From positions 1 to 5,625 of the forward strand of contig CAYJBP010000130.1 in NCBI GenBank assembly GCA_964368605.1: DNA of 5,625 nucleotides, in the 5' to 3' direction. Numbering within the stretch: position 1 is the stretch's first letter; every line of letters begins with the position of its first letter. The notes below the pieces were generated by a model. The model saw only the letters and a list, made by a program, of their open reading frames with translations. It did no database searches and had not been told where the DNA came from. This document shows, piece after piece, positions 1 to 5,623 of this stretch. The translations under genes and the position numbers were made by a program. The stretch is from CAYJBP01 sp964368605 (GTDB lineage Bacteria > Bacillota > Dehalobacteriia > UBA4068).

Positions 1-20
1 GCTGTCGCAGCCCTTTTTTT
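1..20 (+). terminator. Probable intrinsic terminator, cut by the window edge
   Basis: GCTG (1-4) and CAGC (8-11) pair around a TCG loop and are followed by CC and seven T residues (14-20). The two C residues at 12-13 would extend the stem if GG lies just outside the window, giving a typical intrinsic terminator for a plus-strand transcript arriving from the left. It would then face the 3' end of the minus-strand regulator. Only part of the left arm can be seen, so this is an inference. No equally good terminator is visible for the regulator itself. Confidence 0.35.
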
Positions 21-86
21 GTTTTTCTTTTGCTAGTTTGGCTTTTTTGTTGCCTTTTATTAATTGGGTTAGAGGCTATTTTGCCA

Positions 87-1106
87 CTATCTACATCTAA
101 CACTGCCCCGTTCAATAATTTCCATGTCGAAAATATATTCTCTTTTTAAGTCGGGGTTTTTGATTAGCATATCCAATAGCTCAATGGTTTTTTCAATCAT
201 CGCATTGGTTGGATGGGCTATTGATGTTAACTCATAGCCTGCTACCCGCCCAATCGAAATATTATCAAAGCCAAATATCGATATATCGGCCGGCACCTGA
301 TAGCCCTTGCTTTTGCAAGCATCAATTGCCCCCATCGCTATGGTGTCTTCGGCACAATAAATAGCGTCCGGTTTGGCTTCGGCCAAAATTTCTAAGGCCA
401 GTTGATAGCCCGATTCGTATAAATAATCGCCGGTTTTAATAGCACAAATCTTAGCGCCCAAATCCTCGGCATGACGGATAAAACCGTCTATCCTTTCGGT
501 TTCTTTGGATAAATTAGCATTACCGCTGATTATTGCCAAATTTTGATGGCCGTTTTTTATTAAATAATTAGCCACTTTTTTACTGGCCGCATTGCCATCA
601 CTATATACGGCGCTAATATTACCATCTTTAGAGCGCCTGTTAAATACCACAATTGGCATATCAATATGGGTTAAATCTTCGATAATCGACGATGTTGTGG
701 CCGCCGCTGTGATAATCATTGCATCCACCCTAAACTTGCGTACCTGATGCAAAATTTGATCCATTCCCTCGCCGGGATCGGCCTCGAAAATCATTACCTG
801 GCGACCGGATTCGCCCAGCATACGCACAAATTTCATTAAAACCTCTAAATAGTAATAGCCGGTTTTAGAACCCACTACCAAGGCCACAATATTAGAATGG
901 CCGGAGCTTAAAGTGCTGCCAAAAGCATCCGCTCCATAATATTTTAGAACGGCCGCCGCCTCCAATACCTTTTGACGGGTTGTGTCGCTTACCTTGCCAT
1001 CCCATTTTTTATCAAATACCCTGGCGGCTGTAGCTATCGAAACCCCTGCTAATTTAGCTACATCAGTTATGGTTGCCCTGCTTTTAGTTTTTGATGCTTT
1101 TTTCAT
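87..1106 (-). CDS. LacI/GalR-family transcriptional regulator, candidate controller of the hut genes
   Basis: A 339-residue protein with the standard LacI/GalR layout: an N-terminal helix-turn-helix (about residues 12-31, TITDVAKLAGVS...), a linker with the hinge-helix Leu (about Leu66), and a periplasmic-binding-protein-like effector domain (about 71-335). Effector-domain landmarks are FNR (155-157), YSDG (168-171), CAED (251-254) and DISIFGFDN (274-282). The ATG start is supported by AAGGTGA on the minus strand (1111-1117) at normal spacing. Two usually conserved regions deviate. The recognition helix reads ATAARVF where most members have ATVSRVL, and the hinge reads D-x-x-G-S-x-L where N-x-x-A-R-x-L is usual. 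Its DNA site may therefore differ from common LacI operators. It is divergent from hutU across 215 bp, so control of hutU and of itself is likely but inferred. The effector is unknown: urocanate, histidine or a pathway product fit the setting, while most relatives bind sugars or nucleosides. Confidence 0.93.
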   Translation of the reverse strand: MKKASKTKSRATITDVAKLAGVSIATAARVFDKKWDGKVSDTTRQKVLEAAAVLKYYGADAFGSTLSSGHSNIVALVVGSKTGYYYLEVLMKFVRMLGESGRQVMIFEADPGEGMDQILHQVRKFRVDAMIITAAATTSSIIEDLTHIDMPIVVFNRRSKDGNISAVYSDGNAASKKVANYLIKNGHQNLAIISGNANLSKETERIDGFIRHAEDLGAKICAIKTGDYLYESGYQLALEILAEAKPDAIYCAEDTIAMGAIDACKSKGYQVPADISIFGFDNISIGRVAGYELTSIAHPTNAMIEKTIELLDMLIKNPDLKREYIFDMEIIERGSVRCR

Positions 1107-1150
1107 TTTATCACCTTTACTTGCTTTATGTCTTTATAATGTATTATCTA

Positions 1151-1179
1151 ATAATAAACTCTAAATTTTAGCTTGTCAA
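1151..1179 (-). promoter_or_regulatory. Promoter of the LacI-type regulator
   Basis: On the minus strand, a perfect -35 box TTGACA (1174-1179) lies 17 bp from TATTAT (1151-1156), a one-mismatch -10 box. The predicted start is near 1144, giving a leader of about 38 nt before the ATG at 1106. The spacer holds the near-palindrome CTAAA-T-TTTAG (1161-1171), a possible autoregulatory site, although AT-rich DNA produces such repeats by chance. Confidence 0.65.
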
Positions 1180-1212
1180 TATTAATAATTGGAGCTTATC
1201 TTACAATAACTA

Positions 1213-1226
1213 AATTTGCGGAAATT
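1213..1226. promoter_or_regulatory. Candidate LacI-family operator with central CpG
   Basis: AATTTGC-GGAAATT is a 14-bp imperfect palindrome. Five outer base pairs are symmetric, one pair is mismatched and the centre is CpG (1219-1220). LacI-family proteins typically bind even-length palindromes whose central CpG is opened by the two hinge leucines. Only two CpG steps exist between the two start codons, and this is the only one with flanking symmetry. It lies 21 bp upstream of the hutU -35 box. Assignment to the neighbouring regulator is inferred from position and form only. Confidence 0.33.
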
Positions 1227-1247
1227 GTTTTAATATTTTAATTAAAC

Positions 1248-1276
1248 TTGAATTATTTGCGCCTGTATGCTAAAAT
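1248..1276 (+). promoter_or_regulatory. Promoter of hutU
   Basis: TTGAAT (1248-1253) and TAAAAT (1271-1276) are separated by exactly 17 bp. TGC directly before the -10 box (1268-1270) makes an extended -10 motif. Transcription should start near 1283, giving a leader of about 40 nt before the TTG start at 1322. The spacer and the -10 region contain candidate operator sequences, so occupancy there would block RNA polymerase. Confidence 0.62.
1255..1262. promoter_or_regulatory. Second copy of the ATTTGCG half-site, inside the hutU promoter spacer
   Basis: ATTTGCG (1255-1261) exactly repeats 1214-1220 of the upstream candidate operator. The two CpG steps are 41 bp apart, close to four helical turns. 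This copy sits between the -35 and -10 boxes of the hutU promoter and has little symmetry beyond GCGC. It could be a weaker second site for the regulator, or a chance heptamer repeat. Confidence 0.2.
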
Positions 1277-1287
1277 TATAATTAGCA
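1268..1287. promoter_or_regulatory. Inverted repeat over the hutU -10 box, possible operator
   Basis: TGCTAA (1268-1273) and TTAGCA (1282-1287) form perfect 6-bp arms around 8 bp. They cover the extended -10 element and the predicted transcription start, which is a classic repressor position. The arms are not rare locally: TTAGCA or TGCTAA also occurs inside the regulator gene and at 3351 and 3423. The centre lacks the CpG expected for a LacI-family site. Confidence 0.28.
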
Positions 1288-1305
1288 ATGTAATGGTTAT
1301 TTATA

Positions 1306-1324
1306 GAAAGGGCTGATTTACTTG
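1306..1324 (+). promoter_or_regulatory. hutU ribosome binding site with TTG start codon
   Basis: GAAAGGG (1306-1312) precedes TTG (1322-1324) with a 9-nt spacer. The first in-frame ATG (1349-1351, residue 10) has no Shine-Dalgarno sequence at a workable distance, so TTG is the better start. The protein aligns with long-form urocanases soon after this point. A TTG start may moderate hutU translation. Confidence 0.7.
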
Positions 1325-3340
1325 AATAATTTTGATATCGCACAAGCAATGACTATTAAGTTGGACGATGTTTTACCACAAATGCCTACTTTAGATCCTA
1401 AATATCGTCGAGCACCGGATAGGGGCTTTAATTTAACCCAATCCCAAACCGAAATCGCACTTAAAAATGCTTTGCGCTATATACCGGAGCAATACCATGC
1501 CGAGCTTATCCCCGAGTTTTTAGAGGAATTGAAAACTTTGGGTCGTATTTACGGTTATCGTTTTCGCCCTGAAGGCCGTATTTATGGTAAGCCAATTAAT
1601 GATTATAAAGGTAATTGCGTAGAAGGCAAAGCTTTTCAGGTGATGATTGACAATAATCTCGATTTCGAGATTTGCCTCTATCCCTATGAGTTGGTTACCT
1701 ATGGCGAAACCGGCCAGGTATGCCAAAACTGGATGCAATATCGTCTAATCAAAAAATATCTGGAAGTGCTTACCCAAGACCAAACCTTGGTAATCGAAAG
1801 TGGCCATCCTTTGGGCTTATTTAAATCTAAACCCGATGCGCCTCGTGTTATCATCACCAATGGCTTAATGATTGGTATGTTTGATAATGTTAAAGATTTT
1901 ACTACCGCCGCTGCCATGGGTGTAACCAATTATGGCCAAATGACCGCCGGCGGCTGGATGTATATTGGCCCACAAGGCATTGTTCACGGCACTTTTAACA
2001 CCCTTTTAAATGCCGGCCGTCAAAAATTGGGTATCCCTGCCGATGGCGATTTAGCCGGTGTTTTATTTGTAACATCCGGCCTAGGCGGCATGAGTGGTGC
2101 TCAGCCTAAGGCTATCGAAATTGCCCAAGGTGTTGGTATTGTGGCCGAGGTTGATTATTCCCGTATCGAAACTCGTCATAGCCAAGGCTGGGTTAGCAAA
2201 ATTGCCAAAACACCTGCCGAGGCCTTTAGTATGGCTCAAGAATATATCGATCGCAAGGAAACCGTTTCGATTGCTTTCCATGGCAATATCGTATCCTTAT
2301 TAGAATATGCCGTTGAAAATAATATTGAGATTCCGCTACTTTCCGATCAAACCTCTTGCCATGCTGTTTACGAGGGCGGTTATTGCCCGGTACAGGTTGA
2401 TTTTGAAGAAAGAACCCGTCTGCTTAAAGAAGATAAGGCTAAGTTTGATAAATTAATCGACGAAACTTTAATTCGTCATTATCAGGCTATCAAAGCCTTA
2501 ACCGAGCGTGGCACTTATTTCTTCGATTATGGTAATGCCTTCATGAAATCGGTATTTGATGCCGGCGTTAAGGAAATTTCTCAAAATGGTTATGATGATA
2601 AAGAGGGCTTTATCTGGCCTTCTTATGTAGAAGATATTATGGGCCCCGAATTATTCGATTATGGCTATGGCCCCTTCCGCTGGGTATGCTTAAGCGGCGA
2701 CCCCGAAGATTTACGCAAAACCGATGCGGCAGCCATGGAATGTATCGATCCTAATCGTCGTGGTCAAGACCGCGATAACTGGATTTGGATTCGTGATGCC
2801 GAGCAAAATAAATTGGTGGTTGGTACTCAAGCCCGTATTTTATATCAAGATGCTTATGGCCGTCAAAAGATTGCCTTAAAGTTTAATGAGATGATTAAAA
2901 ACGGCGAAATTGGGCCGGTAATGCTTGGCCGCGACCATCATGATGTAAGCGGTACCGATAGCCCCTTCCGCGAAACAGCCAATATCAAAGATGGTAGTAA
3001 TGTAACCGTAGATATGGCAGTACAATGCTATGCCGGTAATGCAGCCCGTGGCATGAGCCTAATTGCTCTGCATAATGGCGGCGGCGTTGGCGTTAGCAAG
3101 TCGGTTAACGGCGGCTTTGGTATGGTATTAGATGGCAGCGATCGTGCCCGTGATACTATTGCTAATGCCATGCTTTGGGATGTAATGGGCGGTGTTGCCC
3201 GCAGAAACTGGGCTCGCAACGAAAATGCTATTTCTACCTCGATTGAATATAATAAACTAAACCCAACTACCGACCATATAACCATCCCCTATATTGCCGA
3301 TGAGGACATGGTTAAGGCTGCGGTTGCTAAATTATTTTAA
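1322..3340 (+). CDS. hutU: Urocanate hydratase (urocanase), long form
   Basis: Cytosolic NAD+-dependent enzyme of histidine breakdown: urocanate plus water gives 4-imidazolone-5-propionate. In urocanases NAD+ acts as an electrophile and does not undergo net redox change. The 672 residues match the long form known from animals (about 676) rather than the 550-560-residue Pseudomonas/Bacillus form. Visible family blocks in order are YGQMTAGGWMYIGPQGIVHG (204-223), the Gly-rich VTSGLGGMSGAQ (250-261) of the NAD-binding core, SDQTSCH (341-347), DYGNAF (402-407), GPFRWVCLSGD (450-460) with Cys456 in the place of the classic urocanase active-site-region cysteine, RDHHDVSGTDSPFRET (537-552) and LHNGGGVGVSKS (583-594). 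There is no truncation or frameshift. It is divergent from the LacI-type regulator and is separated from hutI by an unusually long, hairpin-rich gap. The identification is very secure. The TTG start is likely, with ATG at 1349 as a poorer alternative. Confidence 0.98.
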   Translation: MNNFDIAQAMTIKLDDVLPQMPTLDPKYRRAPDRGFNLTQSQTEIALKNALRYIPEQYHAELIPEFLEELKTLGRIYGYRFRPEGRIYGKPINDYKGNCVEGKAFQVMIDNNLDFEICLYPYELVTYGETGQVCQNWMQYRLIKKYLEVLTQDQTLVIESGHPLGLFKSKPDAPRVIITNGLMIGMFDNVKDFTTAAAMGVTNYGQMTAGGWMYIGPQGIVHGTFNTLLNAGRQKLGIPADGDLAGVLFVTSGLGGMSGAQPKAIEIAQGVGIVAEVDYSRIETRHSQGWVSKIAKTPAEAFSMAQEYIDRKETVSIAFHGNIVSLLEYAVENNIEIPLLSDQTSCHAVYEGGYCPVQVDFEERTRLLKEDKAKFDKLIDETLIRHYQAIKALTERGTYFFDYGNAFMKSVFDAGVKEISQNGYDDKEGFIWPSYVEDIMGPELFDYGYGPFRWVCLSGDPEDLRKTDAAAMECIDPNRRGQDRDNWIWIRDAEQNKLVVGTQARILYQDAYGRQKIALKFNEMIKNGEIGPVMLGRDHHDVSGTDSPFRETANIKDGSNVTVDMAVQCYAGNAARGMSLIALHNGGGVGVSKSVNGGFGMVLDGSDRARDTIANAMLWDVMGGVARRNWARNENAISTSIEYNKLNPTTDHITIPYIADEDMVKAAVAKLF

Positions 3341-3361
3341 TAATTTATAGTGCTAAAAAGC

Positions 3362-3393
3362 GGAGCTCAGGTAAATTATTTTATCTGGGCTCT
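3362..3393 (+). terminator. 14-bp hairpin after hutU, possible terminator or 3'-end stabiliser
   Basis: The left arm (3362-3375, GGAGCTCAGGTAAA) pairs with 3380-3393 around a TTAT loop (3376-3379). The RNA stem has 14 pairs, three of them G-U, and begins 22 nt after the hutU stop codon. A run of five T residues occurs only at 3403-3407, nine nt beyond the stem, so this is not a textbook intrinsic terminator. It could give partial termination or protect the hutU mRNA 3' end. Read on the minus strand, the stem is followed by CGCTTTTTAG, but no minus-strand gene needs a terminator here. Confidence 0.4.
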
Positions 3394-3436
3394 CCTAATA
3401 ACTTTTTGGGCATCTTGGTAAATTAGCATTTCTTTA

Positions 3437-3464
3437 GCGATGCCTGCTTGCCGGTTGGCGTCGC
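3437..3464 (+). repeat. 8-bp hairpin in the hutU-hutI gap
   Basis: GCGATGCC (3437-3444) pairs with GGCGTCGC (3457-3464), seven Watson-Crick pairs and one G-U, around a 12-nt loop. GATGCC within the left arm (3439-3444) can pair instead with GGCATC at 3409-3414, so two mutually exclusive folds are possible. Confidence 0.45.
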
Positions 3465-3481
3465 CTACTTTGGCTGCTGCA

Positions 3482-3560
3482 GGCGGGCGGCCGAAGCTTC
3501 GCTTCGGCGCAAAGCAGCACAAGTGCTGCTTTGTAAATGGGGCGTAGCCCCATGCCCGCC
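3482..3560. repeat. Multi-hairpin element 1: outer stem enclosing three perfect hairpins
   Basis: An outer stem, GGCGGGC (3482-3488) with GCCCGCC (3554-3560), encloses three perfect, almost abutting inverted repeats. These are GCCGAAGC/GCTTCGGC (3490-3497, 3501-3508, loop TTC), CAAAGCAGCAC/GTGCTGCTTTG (3510-3520, 3523-3533, 2-nt centre) and ATGGGGC/GCCCCAT (3537-3543, 3547-3553, loop GTA). Only five bases of the element lie outside the stems and their loops. Either DNA strand can form the structure. Such density cannot be accidental. It resembles mobile or amplified intergenic palindromic elements of the REP/MITE kind, but only one copy is present here, so family membership is inferred. It is not a tRNA: the stem lengths are wrong and there is no T-loop sequence. 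Confidence 0.7.
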
Positions 3561-3565
3561 CCCAC

Positions 3566-3590
3566 GGCTGCGGCGGCTTTAAGGGCAGCC
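3566..3590. repeat. Minor 6-bp stem linking the two multi-hairpin elements
   Basis: GGCTGC (3566-3571) pairs with GCAGCC (3585-3590) across 13 nt. GGCTGC also occurs at 3472-3477, just before element 1, and could compete for the same GCAGCC arm, closing an even larger domain around element 1. The support is weaker than for the neighbouring perfect hairpins. Confidence 0.35.
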
Positions 3591-3596
3591 CCTAAG

Positions 3597-3671
3597 CTAG
3601 TGCCAAAATCTTTGATTTTGAGTAGTAGCTATGTGCATAGCTGTGGGTTAGTTTTAGTTAAACCCGACTAG
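3597..3671. repeat. Multi-hairpin element 2: same architecture, AT-richer
   Basis: CTAGT (3597-3601) pairs with ACTAG (3667-3671) and encloses three inverted repeats. These are CAAAATC/GATTTTG (3604-3610, 3614-3620, loop TTT), AGCTATG/CATAGCT (3627-3633, 3636-3642, 2-nt centre) and GGGTT/AACCC (3645-3649, 3661-3665, 11-nt loop). The layout mirrors element 1, with one outer stem, three hairpins and about 75 nt, but the arm sequences are unrelated. The last hairpin and the outer stem are short and less certain than the first two hairpins. Confidence 0.5.
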
Positions 3672-3715
3672 GCAGTTTTTAATAAAATTGATAAATTACT
3701 TATTGGAGGCAATAT

Positions 3716-4975
3716 ATGAATAAAATGATTATTAAAAATGCTCATGAATTAGTTACCTGTAGCGGCTTTGCTGCCAAAAAGGGTAAAGAGGAGATGAATA
3801 ATCTTCATATTATTGATAATGGAGCTGTTTATATCGAAGATGGTATCATCAAAGACCTTGGCGCAACCGATGATATTTTAGCTAAGTATTCGCTTGATGA
3901 TTGCCAGGTTATCGATGCCAGCGGTAAGGCTGTTTTGCCCGGTTTTGTTGATAGTCATACGCATTTGGTTTTTGGCGGCTATCGTGCCGATGAATTTAAT
4001 TGGCGCCTACAAGGCCAAAGCTATATGGATATCATGAAAAAAGGTGGCGGTATTGCTAATTCTGTTAATGCTACTGCGGCTGCATCTAAAGAGCAGTTGA
4101 TTACCGAGGCCTTAAAGCGGCTTAATTCGATGCTTAGCTTTGGTGTTACTACTATCGAAGGCAAAAGCGGCTATGGCCTTGATTTTGATACCGAAATTAA
4201 GCAGCTTGAAACAATGGTTGATTTAGAGCGTTTGCAGCCTATCGAAATTGTTCGTACTTTCCTTGGTGCTCATTCGATTCCGCCTGCTTCTAAAAATGGC
4301 GGCGAAGATGCCTTTATCGATTTTATTATCGACACCGTTATGCCGGTGGTTAAAGAGCGTAATTTGGCTGAATTTGTCGATATTTTTGTCGAAAAGAATG
4401 TTTTTACAATTGAGCAAGGTCGCAAGCTTTTGCTTAAGGCTAAGGAAATGGGCTTTAAAACCAAAATTCATGCCGACGAAATTGTTTGCCTAGGCGGTGC
4501 CGAGCTTGCCGCCGAGGTTGGTTGCATCTCGGCCGACCACTTGCTCCAGGCCTCTGATGCCGGTATTAAGGCTATGGCCGAAAATGATGTTATTGCAACC
4601 ATGTTGCCCTGTACCGCCTTTAATCTTAAAGAGGATTATGCTCGCGGCCGCGATATTATCGATGCCGGTTGTGCGCTTTCTATTGCCAGCGATTTTAATC
4701 CCGGTAGCTGCTTTACCGAAAATATTTCGCTTGCCTTTTTGTTAACTAACTTATATATGAATGTTTCGGTTGAAGAGGCTGTTACGGCATTTACAATTAA
4801 TGGTGCGGCAGCTGTTGGGCGTGCCGATACTATTGGCAGTATCGATATTGGCAAGCAGGCCGATATTATTATTTTAGAATTTCCATCATATCGCTATATC
4901 CCTTATCATATTGCGGTTAGCACCGTTGAAAAGGTTATTAAAAAGGGTAATTTAGTTTTTGATCGCTTAAAATAA
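3716..4975 (+). CDS. hutI: Imidazolonepropionase
   Basis: Cytosolic amidohydrolase that opens the ring of 4-imidazolone-5-propionate to give N-formimino-L-glutamate, the step after HutU. Its 419 residues are the normal family length (B. subtilis HutI is about 421). Metal-site residues appear in family order: His81 and His83 in DSHTH (79-83), His186 in GAHSIPP (185-190), His252 and Glu255 in HADE (252-255), His275 in ADH (273-275) and Asp326 in SDFNPGS (325-331). Arg90 and Tyr153 (KSGYG) fit the substrate-contact positions of B. subtilis HutI. The N-terminal small beta domain and C-terminal return segment (IGKQADIIIL, 378-387) are typical. GGAGG (3705-3709) six bases before ATG fixes the start; the ATG at 3725 is less well placed. 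It lies 375 bp after hutU and 21 bp before the cyclodeaminase gene, with which it is surely co-transcribed. All key residues are intact. Confidence 0.97.
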   Translation: MNKMIIKNAHELVTCSGFAAKKGKEEMNNLHIIDNGAVYIEDGIIKDLGATDDILAKYSLDDCQVIDASGKAVLPGFVDSHTHLVFGGYRADEFNWRLQGQSYMDIMKKGGGIANSVNATAAASKEQLITEALKRLNSMLSFGVTTIEGKSGYGLDFDTEIKQLETMVDLERLQPIEIVRTFLGAHSIPPASKNGGEDAFIDFIIDTVMPVVKERNLAEFVDIFVEKNVFTIEQGRKLLLKAKEMGFKTKIHADEIVCLGGAELAAEVGCISADHLLQASDAGIKAMAENDVIATMLPCTAFNLKEDYARGRDIIDAGCALSIASDFNPGSCFTENISLAFLLTNLYMNVSVEEAVTAFTINGAAAVGRADTIGSIDIGKQADIIILEFPSYRYIPYHIAVSTVEKVIKKGNLVFDRLK

Positions 4976-4996
4976 ATTAATGCAGGAGGATGAAAA

Positions 4997-5623
4997 ATGA
5001 AATTAGTAGAGATGCAGGTAAGCCAATTTGTAGATGTTTTAGCCAGTGATGCCCCGGCGCCGGGTGGTGGTTCGGCAGCGGCTTTAGATGGAGCTTTGGG
5101 CATTGCCCTAACCAATATGGTGGCCGAATTAACCATTGGTAAAACCAAATATCAGGAATTCGAGCCCTTGGCTATCGAGATTAAGGCTAAAGCTACTGCT
5201 TTAAAGAATGATTTTATTATTGCTATTGATAAGGATACCGAGGCCTTTAATAATATTAGTGCTGTATTTGGGATGCCTAAGGATACCGATGAGCAAAAGG
5301 CCGAGCGCAAAGCCGCTATGCAGGCCGCACTTAAAATTTGCACCGAAAGCCCGTATCAGATTATGGAGCTTTGCCTAAAGGCATTACAATTAACTAAAGA
5401 GGCTATTGGTAAAACCAATGCCAGCGCAGCCAGTGATTTAGGTGTTGCAGCCCTTAATTTAAAGGCTGCGGTACAGGGTGCTTGGCTTAATGTATTGATT
5501 AATATCGGTGGCATTAATGATCAAGACTTTGTAAAGAAGTATCAAGAGCTTGGTCAAAAAACCTTAGACGAAGCCACTGCAACCGCCGATTATATCTATG
5601 ATGAAATTTTAAAAAGCTTATAA
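4997..5623 (+). CDS. fchA: Formimino-THF cyclodeaminase family protein (FTCD C-terminal domain / FchA)
   Basis: A stand-alone 208-residue member of the family that forms the C-terminal domain of mammalian formiminotransferase-cyclodeaminase. The expected reaction is 5-formimino-THF to 5,10-methenyl-THF plus ammonia; some relatives (FchA) are described as methenyl-THF cyclohydrolases. Family marks are the Gly-rich APAPGGGSAAA near the N-terminus (19-29), the acidic segment IDKDTEAFN (77-85) and NASAASDLGVAAL (141-153). The predicted fold is almost wholly helical and cytosolic, with no signal peptide. AGGAGG (4984-4989) seven bases before ATG gives a strong start. The 21-bp spacing from hutI and the hut context favour the cyclodeaminase role, which handles the formimino group released from histidine. 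The partner formiminotransferase is not in this window. The family is certain; the choice between cyclodeaminase and cyclohydrolase, and the symbol, rest on context. Confidence 0.9.
   Translation: MKLVEMQVSQFVDVLASDAPAPGGGSAAALDGALGIALTNMVAELTIGKTKYQEFEPLAIEIKAKATALKNDFIIAIDKDTEAFNNISAVFGMPKDTDEQKAERKAAMQAALKICTESPYQIMELCLKALQLTKEAIGKTNASAASDLGVAALNLKAAVQGAWLNVLINIGGINDQDFVKKYQELGQKTLDEATATADYIYDEILKSL

Larger units (their letters stand above)
3341..3715. other. Hairpin-saturated intergenic region between hutU and hutI
   Basis: This 375-bp stretch contains no convincing gene on either strand. It is dominated by inverted repeats: stems at 3362-3393 and 3437-3464, two multi-hairpin elements at 3482-3560 and 3597-3671, and a minor stem GGCTGC/GCAGCC at 3566-3571 and 3585-3590. 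Its middle (about 3472-3590) is far more GC-rich than the promoter region upstream of hutU. TAAAAT at 3683-3688 resembles a -10 box but has no acceptable -35 box at 16-19 bp, so a separate hutI promoter is not supported. The last 40 bp are AT-rich and carry the hutI ribosome binding site. Confidence 0.8.

Noticed and set aside
982..1164. 60-codon plus-strand frame overlapping the regulator's start and promoter
   Set aside because: It is antisense to the conserved HTH-coding segment, runs through the regulator's promoter, and has no convincing ribosome binding site.
1237..1246. TTTAATTAAA perfect palindrome just upstream of the hutU -35 box
   Set aside because: Ten A/T bases in a very AT-rich region are expected by chance, with no CpG centre and no extension of symmetry. 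It could be an UP-like AT element but cannot be supported.
3028..3285. 85-codon minus-strand frame within hutU, and similar antisense frames in hutU, hutI and the cyclodeaminase gene
   Set aside because: They are fully contained in well-supported genes, have no ribosome binding sites and resemble no known family. They arise from the codon composition of the real genes.
3440..3547. 35-codon ATG-to-TAG frame through the hairpin region (begins MPACRLASPT)
   Set aside because: There is no ribosome binding site, and its codons are dictated by perfect palindromes (arms at 3490-3508 and 3510-3533). It is best read as a by-product of the repeats.
3482..3671. tRNA or tRNA-like gene suggested by one outer stem and three inner hairpins
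   Set aside because: Inner stems are 7-11 bp with 2-4-nt loops or gaps. There is no anticodon loop of seven, no T-loop GTTCRA-type sequence and no CCA-compatible end.
3362..3671. CRISPR array
   Set aside because: The palindromes differ from one another in sequence and are not direct repeats with unique spacers of constant length.
3683..3688. TAAAAT as the -10 box of a separate hutI promoter
   Set aside because: No sequence resembling TTGACA lies at 16-19 bp upstream, and there is no extended -10 TG.
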